This document shows positions 17,349 to 25,570 of a stretch of 64,000 nt of DNA, one piece after another (the first letter of the stretch is position 1; each line of letters starts with the position of its first letter). The DNA is from Candidatus Paralachnospira sangeri. Its GTDB lineage: Bacteria; Bacillota; Clostridia; Lachnospirales; Lachnospiraceae. The stretch is taken from the NCBI GenBank assembly GCA_904397815.1, contig CAJFOT010000103.1, forward strand, positions 1 to 64,000. The letters are read 5' to 3'. The notes under the pieces were generated by a model. It ran no database searches. It was given only the letters and a program-made list of their open reading frames with translations, and was not told the origin of the DNA. The position numbers and the translations under genes were made by a program.

Positions 17349-18292
17349 AAACAGCGCTGGTAACCGGGGCGACCGGTTTTATCGGAAGCTGGCTGACGAA
17401 AGAGCTGCTGGCGAACCAGGTGCGGGTCTATGGAGTTGTGCGGAAGAATTCCGGGAATTTAGACCGGCTGCCGGAGCATCCGGGGCTGACGGTGGTCCCC
17501 TGTGACCTGGAGGAGTATGCCGGCCTGAGCGGCCGGTTAAGGGAGGCAGGGGCAGAGACCATTGACGTCTGCTATCATCTGGCCTGGGAAGGGGTCTCCG
17601 GCCCTCTGTCCACAGACTACCGGGTACAGCTGAAAAATGTGGAGAGCACCATGGAGCTGACCGGCCAGCTGACAGAGCTGGGGGTGAAAAAATTCATTTC
17701 CCCCGGCAGTATGCATGAGATTGAGAGCCAGATCGAGATGGAGCTGAATCAGCCCTGCACCAATATGGGCATGATGTATAAAGGGGCCAAACACGCCGCC
17801 CACTATATGGCCAAGGCGGATGTGTGCCGCCAGGGAATCGACTTTCTCTGGCCGGTGGTGACCAACGCCTACGGGGTGGGAGAGATTTCCGGGCGGCTGA
17901 TCAACAGCGCTATCCGAACTCTTCTGCGGGGCGAGTCTCCCGCTTTTACCAAAGGGGATCAGTATTATGACTTTGTCTATATCTCTGATGTGGCCAGGGC
18001 TTTCCGGCTGATCGGGGAGCAGGGGGTGACCTGCCGGCCCTATGTGATCGGCAGCGGACAGCCCCGTCCTCTGAAAGAATTTCTGGCCCAGGTGGGACAG
18101 ATCGTGGCACCGGAGATTCCTCTGGGGTTCGGCGCCCATATTTTTCAGGGAATCTATGTGCCCCGGGAGTGGTATGAAACCAATGAGAAGCTGCTGGAGG
18201 AGGATACCGGGTTCAGGCCCCAGGTGCCTTTTGCAGAGGGAATCCGGAGGCTGACAGACTGGATCAGAACCCTTCCCCAGACAAATAGCTGA
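17345..18292 (+). CDS. NAD-dependent epimerase/dehydratase (extended SDR, nucleotide-sugar reductase or epimerase)
   Basis: 315 residues. N-terminal TGATGFIGSWL is the NAD(P)-binding GxxGxxG motif; the catalytic pair is the YKGAK segment near residue 144 with a serine in SPGSMHE before it. The reading frame starts at TTG 17345, which overlaps the previous stop (TTGA), with GGAAGGGTGAA upstream. Placed between the transporters and RmlC/Glf-like genes, it may reduce or epimerise a dTDP-4-keto-6-deoxysugar; an Fcf1-like dTDP-fucose synthase is possible given the adjacent mutase. The SDR assignment is sure; the substrate is not. Confidence 0.75.
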   Translation: MKTALVTGATGFIGSWLTKELLANQVRVYGVVRKNSGNLDRLPEHPGLTVVPCDLEEYAGLSGRLREAGAETIDVCYHLAWEGVSGPLSTDYRVQLKNVESTMELTGQLTELGVKKFISPGSMHEIESQIEMELNQPCTNMGMMYKGAKHAAHYMAKADVCRQGIDFLWPVVTNAYGVGEISGRLINSAIRTLLRGESPAFTKGDQYYDFVYISDVARAFRLIGEQGVTCRPYVIGSGQPRPLKEFLAQVGQIVAPEIPLGFGAHIFQGIYVPREWYETNEKLLEEDTGFRPQVPFAEGIRRLTDWIRTLPQTNS

Positions 18293-18311
18293 ATAAAGGC
18301 AGGTGTACGCG

Positions 18312-18875
18312 ATGTTTACATTTGAAAAAACGGAAATAGAAGGCGTCATTGTGGTAACCCCTCATATGTTTGCCGATGAGAGAGGCCTTCTGAAAAAAAC
18401 CTATGAGAAAAATATTTTCGCCGAGAACGGAATCAGCTTTACCGCCATTGAAGAGCTGGAAACCACATCGAAGAAAGGGGTGCTGCGGGGCATCCATCTT
18501 CAGACGAAGCATTCTCAGGGAAAGCTGATGCGGGTTGTCCGGGGAGCCATCTATGATGTGGCTGTGGATCTGCGTCCCGGTTCCCCCACCTTCGGCCGGT
18601 ATTTCGGCATCACACTGTCCGAGGAAAACAAAAAGATGGTCTATATCCCCGAGGGCTTCGGCCACGGCTGCCTGGCCCTGGAGGAGAATACCACCTTTTA
18701 TTACCTCTGCTCCCAGGATTATCAGCCGGGCTATGATACCGGCATCCGGTGGGACGATGAGACCTTGCATATTTCATGGCCTCTTGATAGAATAGAGAAA
18801 GTAATTGTCTCAGAGAAGGACCGGAATCTGGGTTCTTTCCTGGATATGAAAGAAAAGCTGCTGAAAGGCCAGTGA
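18312..18875 (+). CDS. rfbC: dTDP-4-dehydrorhamnose 3,5-epimerase family protein
   Basis: About 187 residues, the size of RmlC, a cupin-fold epimerase. Motifs: FADERGLLKKTY, VLRGIHLQ with the catalytic histidine, GAIYDVAVDLRPGSPTFG, IPEGFGHGCLALEE and TFYYLCS. RmlC epimerises C3 and C5 of dTDP-4-keto-6-deoxyglucose on the way to dTDP-L-rhamnose. The usual RGLHYQ here is RGIHLQ, so a related 3-epimerase specificity is possible. RmlA, RmlB and RmlD are not in the window. ATG 18312 is chosen; GTG 18303 in frame is the alternative. Confidence 0.82.
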   Translation: MFTFEKTEIEGVIVVTPHMFADERGLLKKTYEKNIFAENGISFTAIEELETTSKKGVLRGIHLQTKHSQGKLMRVVRGAIYDVAVDLRPGSPTFGRYFGITLSEENKKMVYIPEGFGHGCLALEENTTFYYLCSQDYQPGYDTGIRWDDETLHISWPLDRIEKVIVSEKDRNLGSFLDMKEKLLKGQ

Positions 18876-18935
18876 CCCGGCTGCCGGTGACGGCAGGGGC
18901 TGCAGGGCCGGATGAGGCGGCGGTTGGAGGATATT

Positions 18936-20123
18936 ATGTTTGATTGTATCGTGGTAGGAAGCGGATTCTGCGGCAGCGTCATCGCCCGGCGTCTGGCTGA
19001 GGAATGTGACCGGAAGGTGCTGCTGCTGGAGCGGCGGGGGCAGGTGTCCGGAAATATGTATGATGAATATGATGAGAACGGGCTGCTGATCCAGAAATAT
19101 GGCCCCCATGTATTCCACACCAGCATCGAGGAGGTGAACCGGTTCGTCAGCCGTTTTTCCCGGATGGAGGACTACACCTTTAAATGTTCCGCGGAAATCG
19201 ACGGCATTATGGTTCCCTCACCCTTTAACTTTAAGACAGTGGATCTGCTCTATCCGCCGGAAAAGGCGGAGGCCATCAAGGCGGCCTGTCAGGAAGCTTA
19301 TCCCGGCAGGGACGCGGTGCCGATCCTGGAGATGCTCCGCTGTGAAAATCCTCTGGTGCAGGAATATGCTCAGATGCTCTTTGAAAAGGACTATATGCCC
19401 TATACCTGCAAGCAGTGGGATCTGCGCCCGGACCAGATGGATGTCAGCGTGCTGAACCGGGTTCAGGTGATGCTCAGTTACCGTGACACCTATTTTAATG
19501 ACACCTATGAGAGTCTGCCTGCCGAGGGCTATACGAAGCTGTTCCAGAATATGCTGGATCATCCCAACATTACCGTACAGCTGCATACCGACGCCCTGGA
19601 TGTGCTGCGGGCTGAGCCGGAGACCGGCAGAATCCTGTATCAGGGCAGCCCTGTCACCTGTCCGGTGGTTTATACCGGCGCTCTGGACGAGCTGTTCGGC
19701 TACCGGTACGGCCATCTGCCCTACCGGGCTCTCTGGTTTGAATACAAAAGACTGGAGCAGGAGCGTTATATTCAGGAGACACCCATCGCGGTTTATCCCA
19801 TGCGGCCCGGCTACACCCGGATCACAGAGTACAAGACCTTCCTCCGCCAGGAGGAGAAGGCGCCGGGCTTTACCGTGATCGCCCTGGAGTACCCGCTGGA
19901 ATATGACAGGGACAGCGAGAAGGCCAGTGAGCCCAGCTACCCGGTGGTAAACCAGGAGAACAAGGATACCTACGCGAAGTATGCCGGCCTGGCTGACCGC
20001 ATCAGCAACCTCTTCCCATGCGGACGTCTGGGAGATTATAAATATTACAATATGGACGACGTGATCGCCAGAGCCTTCCAGGTTTATGAAAAAGTGAAGG
20101 ACAGCATATCATGTCAGAAATAA
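18936..20123 (+). CDS. glf: UDP-galactopyranose mutase or related furanose mutase (Glf/Fcf2-like)
   Basis: About 395 residues, a flavoenzyme. VVGSGFCGSVIA is the FAD-binding motif at residues 6-17, followed by LLERRGQVSGN, KYGPHVFHT, YTCKQW and YTGALDELFGYRYG, and near the end GRLGDYKYYNMD; all align with E. coli Glf. The enzyme interconverts pyranose and furanose forms of a nucleotide sugar, usually UDP-galactose. Because an SDR and RmlC stand next to it, a dTDP-fucofuranose mutase (Fcf2) is a real alternative. Start ATG 18936 with TGGAGG five bases upstream. Confidence 0.85.
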   Translation: MFDCIVVGSGFCGSVIARRLAEECDRKVLLLERRGQVSGNMYDEYDENGLLIQKYGPHVFHTSIEEVNRFVSRFSRMEDYTFKCSAEIDGIMVPSPFNFKTVDLLYPPEKAEAIKAACQEAYPGRDAVPILEMLRCENPLVQEYAQMLFEKDYMPYTCKQWDLRPDQMDVSVLNRVQVMLSYRDTYFNDTYESLPAEGYTKLFQNMLDHPNITVQLHTDALDVLRAEPETGRILYQGSPVTCPVVYTGALDELFGYRYGHLPYRALWFEYKRLEQERYIQETPIAVYPMRPGYTRITEYKTFLRQEEKAPGFTVIALEYPLEYDRDSEKASEPSYPVVNQENKDTYAKYAGLADRISNLFPCGRLGDYKYYNMDDVIARAFQVYEKVKDSISCQK

Positions 20124-20210
20124 ACTGCGTGAAAGATATCCGGCGCGGTGACTGAAAGAAACCCCGGAAATATTCCGAAATGTGTGATAAGGAAAAACAA
20201 GGAGAGAACC

Positions 20211-21314
20211 ATGATCGTAAGAGCCAAGACAAAGATGCTGTTTGAAGGCCGTCCGCTGACGAAACAGCAGAAGGCCAATTCAGAGCTGAACCTGAAAGAA
20301 ATCGACGAAGGAAAGACTATACTGGAATCCTATCCCCGCCGTCTGGTGCTGGAGCTGACCAACGCCTGTAATCTGAACTGTGTGATGTGCGGAAGAAACG
20401 CGGCAGATTTCAAGCCCACCCGTTTTGACATGGATGTGTTCCGCAGCCTGGAGCCACTGATGGACACCATAGAGGAGGTAACCCTGATGGGCTGGGGAGA
20501 GCCAACGGTTCATCCCAACTTCGAGGAAATGCTGAAAATCATCAACCAGCACAGCGCCAGAAAATATTTCTGCACCAACGGCATGAAGCTGGATAAGCTG
20601 AAGAACGCTATTTTTGATTACAATGTGGATGTGTTTGCTGTCAGCCTGGACGGCGCTGACCCGGAGACCAATGCCAGAATCCGCCGGGGCTCCGACCTGC
20701 TGAAAATCAAAGAAAACCTGAAAGCCATTGTGGCGGAGAAAAAAGCCAGAGGGCTGAAATATCCCTGGATCAACTTCGTATTCTGCGCGATGCGCTCCAA
20801 TCTCCGCGAGCTGCCCGACCTGGTGCGGCTGGCGGCGGAGATCGGCATCGAAGAGGTGAAGGTGGTTTACCTGACCGTATTCGGCGAGGATCTGATGAAT
20901 GAAACCCTCTGGGGCCATGAGGATGAGGTGCGCCGGGTATTTACCGAGGCGGTGAAGATCGCCGATGACCTGGGCATCCTGATGAAGCTGCCCCACTATG
21001 TGGGAGAGGATGTGGCAGGAGACCATTACCATAAGGACTGCTTCGTATCCTGGAGAGACTTCTTCCTGGGTTCTGACGGTTATGTCCGTCCCTGCATGTC
21101 CACGCCGGTAGAATTTTTCAAATACGATATGAACCGTCCTTTTATGGACATGTGGAACGACCCCGCCTACCAGAACTACCGGGCCATCGTCAACGACCAG
21201 GAGCGGATGGACGCCCCCTGCCGCCGGTGCTATCAGTCCTCCCACTGCAACTGGAACCGAAAAGAATCTTTCATCCAGGTGGGAGAGGAATTTTCTCCGG
21301 ACTGGGAGAAGTAA
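20211..21314 (+). CDS. Radical SAM protein with SPASM domain
   Basis: About 367 residues. LELTNACNLNCVMC holds the CxxxCxxC cluster site near residue 52, and GWGEPTVHP is the SAM-binding GGEP-like motif. The C-terminal part has CMSTP and CRRCYQSSHC cysteines as in SPASM domains, which bind further Fe-S clusters. Such proteins modify peptides or sugars. The start ATG 20211 has AAGGAG upstream. It follows the Glf-like gene by 87 bases in the same direction and is the last gene of the locus, converging on nspC with only 16 bases between stops. Its substrate is unknown; a sugar or glycan-linked modification is possible. Confidence 0.78.
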   Translation: MIVRAKTKMLFEGRPLTKQQKANSELNLKEIDEGKTILESYPRRLVLELTNACNLNCVMCGRNAADFKPTRFDMDVFRSLEPLMDTIEEVTLMGWGEPTVHPNFEEMLKIINQHSARKYFCTNGMKLDKLKNAIFDYNVDVFAVSLDGADPETNARIRRGSDLLKIKENLKAIVAEKKARGLKYPWINFVFCAMRSNLRELPDLVRLAAEIGIEEVKVVYLTVFGEDLMNETLWGHEDEVRRVFTEAVKIADDLGILMKLPHYVGEDVAGDHYHKDCFVSWRDFFLGSDGYVRPCMSTPVEFFKYDMNRPFMDMWNDPAYQNYRAIVNDQERMDAPCRRCYQSSHCNWNRKESFIQVGEEFSPDWEK

Positions 21315-21330
21315 GTAAAGGAAGATCATT

Positions 21331-22548
21331 TCATTTATTTCCGCTGCCCAGACGGCATCTGAAGTCCTCATATCCGAAGGTCCGCAGGCATCTCAGCCGG
21401 CCATCAGGCTTCAGGACAAAGATGCCGGGCAGCGGCATCCCGTTAAAGGTGTTATTTTTGCAGGTCGTGTAGATGGCCATATCTCCAAAGAGAAGCAGGC
21501 TTCCCTCACGGAGGGGCAGATCAAAGCTGTAATCTCCGATCACATCTCCTGCCAGGCAGGTGGGCCCGCCCAGACGGAAGGTACAGGCCCTTTCCCCCGG
21601 CTCTCCCCCGCCATACAGCGGCGGCCGGTAGGGCATCTCCAGCACGTCCGGCATGTGGCAGGCAGCGCTGGCGTCCAGAACCCCAATACGTGTATCCCCG
21701 TTTTGGAGTACGTCCAGCACCCGGCAGGCCAGATAGCCCGCGTTCAGGGCACAGGCTTCTCCCGGTTCCAGATAAACCTGCACGTTCCATTTCTGCTGCA
21801 CCGTGTGAATGCACCGTTCCAGCCCTGCTATATCATAATCAGGCCGGGTAATGTGGTGGCCGCCGCCGAAATTTATCCATTTCATATGGGGCAGAATGTC
21901 CCCGAATTGTCTTTCAACTGCTTCCAGCGTGATCTCCAGCGCGTCGGAATTCTGCTCGCACAGCGTATGGAAATGCAGTCCGTCCAGCAGGCCGGTCAGT
22001 TCCGGCGTCATATTCTCTTCCCATTGGGCCCGGGTCGTCCCCAGGCGGCTGCCGGGAGCGCAGGGATCGTAAATCGGGTGCCCCTCCTGGGTGGAACATT
22101 CAGGATTGATCCGCAGCCCGATGCTTTTTCCGGCCTGTCTGGCCGCCGGCCCGAATTTTTCCAGCTGACGGGGAGAGTTAAATACAATGTGGCCGGCATA
22201 ACGGAGCAGCTCGTCAAATTCCTCCTCGCGGTACGCGCCGCAGAATACATGAACCTCTTTTCCCGGCATTTCTTCGGCTCCCAGGCGGGATTCATACAGG
22301 CCGCTGGCTTCTGTGCCGGCCAGGAAGGGAGAGAGGACCGGATAGAGATCATAGTTGGAAAAGGCTTTCTGGGCCAGCAGTATTTTGCAGGAGGTACGCC
22401 GGGATATCTCCGCCAGAATCTCGCCATTACGGCGGAGGGCGGCCTCATCGATAATGTAGCATGGTGTGGGAAGAGCGCCGAACAGTTCTTCCGGGGACCG
22501 TCCGCCCAGCCCGGCGAAGGGAGGGCGGACATCTTTTACCCCTGCCAT
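21331..22548 (-). CDS. nspC: Carboxynorspermidine/carboxyspermidine decarboxylase
   Basis: About 405 residues, a fold-type III (alanine-racemase-like) PLP decarboxylase. LPTPCYIIDE opens the barrel, ILLAQKAFS holds the PLP lysine (Lys61), then GLRINPE, GLHFHTLCEQ, INFGGGHHIT and YLEPGEA, and a CHMPD segment in the substrate half. It removes the carboxyl from carboxy(nor)spermidine to give (nor)spermidine. The true start is the ATG at 22548-22546, which overlaps the stop of the dehydrogenase gene by one base (TGATG); the open frame upstream is only overlap with that gene. Last gene of the polyamine operon. Confidence 0.9.
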   Translation of the reverse strand: MAGVKDVRPPFAGLGGRSPEELFGALPTPCYIIDEAALRRNGEILAEISRRTSCKILLAQKAFSNYDLYPVLSPFLAGTEASGLYESRLGAEEMPGKEVHVFCGAYREEEFDELLRYAGHIVFNSPRQLEKFGPAARQAGKSIGLRINPECSTQEGHPIYDPCAPGSRLGTTRAQWEENMTPELTGLLDGLHFHTLCEQNSDALEITLEAVERQFGDILPHMKWINFGGGHHITRPDYDIAGLERCIHTVQQKWNVQVYLEPGEACALNAGYLACRVLDVLQNGDTRIGVLDASAACHMPDVLEMPYRPPLYGGGEPGERACTFRLGGPTCLAGDVIGDYSFDLPLREGSLLLFGDMAIYTTCKNNTFNGMPLPGIFVLKPDGRLRCLRTFGYEDFRCRLGSGNK

Positions 22549-23807
22549 CAGTCTACCAGAACCGGAGTCCGGTTCTCGTTTCTGGGCAGACCATATTGAT
22601 CCAGAGCATCCAGGAAGGGATCGGGATCCAGTTCTTCCACGGTATAGACACCGGGCTTGCTCCATTTGCCGGTCAGCAGCATCAGAGCGCCGCACATAGC
22701 AGGGACGCCGGTGGTGTAGCTGACAGCCTGGCTTCCCACCTCGCGGTAGCATTCCTGATGGTCGCAGACGTTATAAATATAGTAGGTTTTTTCTTTGCCG
22801 TCCTTCTTTCCGGTGAAGATACAGCCGATGTTGGTTTTGCCCTTGGTGCGGGGGCCCAGGCTGGCCGGATCAGGCAGCAGCGCTTTCAGAAACTTGATGG
22901 GAACGATCTGATGTCCCTCAAATTCAACGGGAGTGGTGGACAGCATGCCCACATTTTCCAGACAGCGCATATGGTCCAGATAACTCTGGCCGAAGGTCAT
23001 GAAGAAACGGATGCGTTTCACCTCCGGGATATTTACTGCCAGGCTTTCGATCTCCTCGTGGTGGAGCAGATACATGTCTCTGCGGCCTGCCTGATCGAAT
23101 TCATATTCCCGCTTGATGCTCATGGGCGGGATCTCCACCCAGTGCCCGTTCTCCCAGTAGCTGCCGGGGGCAGATACTTCCCGCAGATTGACCTCCGGGT
23201 TAAAATTGGTGGCGAAGGGGTAGCCATGATCGCCGCCGTTGCAGTCCAGAATATCGATAGTATCGATGGTATCGAACTCATGCTTCTTTGCGTAGGCGCA
23301 GTAAGCCTGGGTGACGCCGGGGTCAAAGCCGCAGCCCAGCAGTGCGGTCAGGCCGGCATCCTCGAATCTTTTGCGGTATGCCCACTGCCAGCTGTAATCG
23401 AAGTAGGCGGAGAATCCTGCCTCCCTGCAGCGCTTCTCGTAGACAGCGCGCCACTCCGGATCATTGGTATCCTCCGGTTCATAATTGGCAGTGTCCATAT
23501 AGTTGACGCCGCAGGCCAGGCATGCTTCCATGATGGTAAGATCCTGATAAGGCAGGGCGATGTTCATGACCAGATCCGGCTGAAAGGAGCGGATCAGGTC
23601 AATGACCTGCCCCACATCGTCGGCGTCTACCTGGGCGGTGGTGATTTTGGTTGCGGTTTTGGGCGCCAGTTCGGATGCCAGTTTATCGCATTTGGATTTG
23701 GTACGGCTTGCAATGCACAGCTCAGTAAAGACATCACTTACCTGACAGCATTTGTGGATGGCAACGGAGGCTACGCCGCCGCAGCCGATGACAAGAACTT
23801 TGCTCAT
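22548..23807 (-). CDS. Carboxynorspermidine/carboxyspermidine dehydrogenase (saccharopine dehydrogenase family)
   Basis: 419 residues. VLVIGCGGVASVAIHKC is the NADPH-binding motif, IASRTKSKCDKLA the usual second strand, and NYEPEDTNDPEW, QWAYRKRFEDAG and GCGFDPGVTQAY are typical of CANSDH/CASDH enzymes. It condenses aspartate semialdehyde with putrescine (or diaminopropane) and reduces the imine to carboxyspermidine (or carboxynorspermidine), the substrate of NspC, which is coupled directly behind it. A saccharopine dehydrogenase in lysine metabolism is unlikely given this context. The ribosome site on the minus strand is GGAGAG just before the ATG. Confidence 0.9.
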   Translation of the reverse strand: MSKVLVIGCGGVASVAIHKCCQVSDVFTELCIASRTKSKCDKLASELAPKTATKITTAQVDADDVGQVIDLIRSFQPDLVMNIALPYQDLTIMEACLACGVNYMDTANYEPEDTNDPEWRAVYEKRCREAGFSAYFDYSWQWAYRKRFEDAGLTALLGCGFDPGVTQAYCAYAKKHEFDTIDTIDILDCNGGDHGYPFATNFNPEVNLREVSAPGSYWENGHWVEIPPMSIKREYEFDQAGRRDMYLLHHEEIESLAVNIPEVKRIRFFMTFGQSYLDHMRCLENVGMLSTTPVEFEGHQIVPIKFLKALLPDPASLGPRTKGKTNIGCIFTGKKDGKEKTYYIYNVCDHQECYREVGSQAVSYTTGVPAMCGALMLLTGKWSKPGVYTVEELDPDPFLDALDQYGLPRNENRTPVLVD

Positions 23808-23823
23808 TTTTTGTACTCTCCTG

Positions 23824-24696
23824 TTATGAAAAAAAGTTTGACTGATACAGTGCCAGGATCAGCTCCCGCAGCACTTTGCACGCGGTTGCGGTGGATACGC
23901 CGCTTGTATCCAGCGCCGGGGCCAGTTCATTCACATCTGCCCCCACCACGCGGGCGGCGCAGACGGTACGGATGGCTGCCAGCAGCTGGTCAAAGGTGAC
24001 GCCGCCTGCCTCCGGCGTGCCGGTCCCGGGGAATACGCCGGGATCCAGGCAGTCCAGGTCGATGGTAAAATAGACAGGGATCTCCTGTTCACAAAGGGCG
24101 CGGACAGTCTCCTCCAGACCGTCAAAATGAAAGGGATGGAGCTCTGTGTGCGACCGGGCGAAGCGGAACTCCTCCCGGTCGCCGCTGCGGATGCAGAACT
24201 GGTGGATGCGCCCGTCCCCCAGCAGATCATGGCAGCGCCGCAGAACACAGGCATGACTGAGCCTGCACCCCAGGTAATCATTCCGAAGATCTGCGTGGGC
24301 GTCAAAGTGGATGATGTGAAGATCCGGGTATTTTTTTGCCGCGGCGCGGACTGCCCCCAGGGTGACCAGATGCTCTCCGCCCAGCAGCAGGGGAAACTTT
24401 TCATCCGCCAGGATTTCGGCGGCCCGGGCTTCGATATCATCCAGAGCAGATTCTGCGCTGCCGAAGCACAGCTCCATGTCTCCGCTGTCAAATACCGCGC
24501 AGTCGGTCAGATCAGCATCCTGATAAGGGCTGTAGGTTTCCAGCCCGAAACTTTCATGACGCATGGCGGACGGGCCGAAACGGGCGCCGGGGCGGAAGCT
24601 GGTGGTGGAATCAAAAGGTGCGCCGTAGAGAACGATGCGGGCAGCGGAATAATCGCTGTCACAGCCGATAAAGGTTTCAATATTTGGATGCAGCAT
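23824..24696 (-). CDS. speB: Agmatinase (ureohydrolase family)
   Basis: About 290 residues. Binuclear manganese motifs of the arginase/agmatinase family are present: GGEH, HFDAHADLRN, and TIDLDCLDPGVFPGTGTPEAGG (read as shorter segments). The enzyme splits agmatine into putrescine and urea. The start is ATG 24696 with GGAGG eight bases upstream; it overlaps the speE end by 20 bases. It links SpeA (arginine to agmatine) with the two putrescine-using steps in this operon. A formiminoglutamase or guanidinobutyrase is less likely because of the neighbours. Confidence 0.88.
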   Translation of the reverse strand: MLHPNIETFIGCDSDYSAARIVLYGAPFDSTTSFRPGARFGPSAMRHESFGLETYSPYQDADLTDCAVFDSGDMELCFGSAESALDDIEARAAEILADEKFPLLLGGEHLVTLGAVRAAAKKYPDLHIIHFDAHADLRNDYLGCRLSHACVLRRCHDLLGDGRIHQFCIRSGDREEFRFARSHTELHPFHFDGLEETVRALCEQEIPVYFTIDLDCLDPGVFPGTGTPEAGGVTFDQLLAAIRTVCAARVVGADVNELAPALDTSGVSTATACKVLRELILALYQSNFFS

Positions 24697-25555
24697 TTGT
24701 CTGTTCCTCCACTTCTTCCAGCATTTCCTCCAGAAAAGCAGGCAGCCAGAAGGCTCCCACATGCAGTCTGGTGGTATAGTAACGGGTGTGCAGATTGAGC
24801 GCCATCCATGCCTCCGCGTTCAGATTGTCAATCGGGTGGTACTTTTTGCTGGCAAAGCCGAACAGCCAGTATCCTGCCGCATAGGTAGGAATGTGGGCCT
24901 GATACACCCGGCTGATGGGAAATGTGCTGACGATCCGTTTATGGCTGCGCTGCATGGCGCTGGCGTCCTCGGCGTAAAAGGGGCTGCCCTGCTGATTGAC
25001 CATAATGCCGTCTGCCCGGAGGGCGTTGTAACAGTTGCCATAGAACTCCAGGGTAAACAGTCCTTCCGAGGGGCCGAAGGGATCTGTAGAGTCCACTATG
25101 ATCAGATCATAGGCAGCTTCCCGCCGGCGGATAAATTTTAACGCGTTCTCAAAGTGGATATGAACCCGCCGGTCATCCATCCGGCAGGCGTTGCTGGGCA
25201 GATAAGTGCGGCAGGCTTCCACTACCTGGGGGTCCATCTCTACCAGGTCAATGCGCTCCACACGGTCATACCGCGTCAGCTCCCGCACCACGCCGCCGTC
25301 CCCCGCGCCGATGACCAGGATATCCCTGATCCCCTGATGGACAGCCATCGGCACATGGGTTATCATCTCATCGTAAATAAATTCATCCCGCTCTGTCAGC
25401 ATGACATTGCCGTCCAGTGTCAGAACGCGGCCAAACTCCGGCGTTTCAAAAATATCGATCTGCTGATATGCGCTTCTCCTGGAATAAAGATGCCTCGTGA
25501 CCCGCATGCTGTGTTTCACGTCCGGGGTATGAAATTCACTGAACCACATTTCCAT
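24677..25555 (-). CDS. speE: Polyamine aminopropyltransferase (spermidine synthase)
   Basis: 292 residues. An N-terminal beta domain is followed by the methyltransferase-like fold: VIGAGDGGVVREL (nucleotide-binding loop), LVEMDPQVVE, and DSTDPFGP, which holds the aspartate that activates the amine. The enzyme transfers aminopropyl from decarboxylated SAM to putrescine; agmatine as acceptor is possible. No SAM decarboxylase (speD) gene is present in the window. It starts 15 bases after the speA stop, with AAGGAG upstream, and overlaps speB. Confidence 0.88.
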   Translation of the reverse strand: MEMWFSEFHTPDVKHSMRVTRHLYSRRSAYQQIDIFETPEFGRVLTLDGNVMLTERDEFIYDEMITHVPMAVHQGIRDILVIGAGDGGVVRELTRYDRVERIDLVEMDPQVVEACRTYLPSNACRMDDRRVHIHFENALKFIRRREAAYDLIIVDSTDPFGPSEGLFTLEFYGNCYNALRADGIMVNQQGSPFYAEDASAMQRSHKRIVSTFPISRVYQAHIPTYAAGYWLFGFASKKYHPIDNLNAEAWMALNLHTRYYTTRLHVGAFWLPAFLEEMLEEVEEQTNAASKY

Positions 25556-25570
25556 TTATTTTTTCTCCTT

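Noticed and set aside
22549-22752. N-terminal extension of nspC
   Set aside because: The frame is open into the dehydrogenase gene, but the homologous protein starts at the ATG 22548 overlapping that gene's stop.
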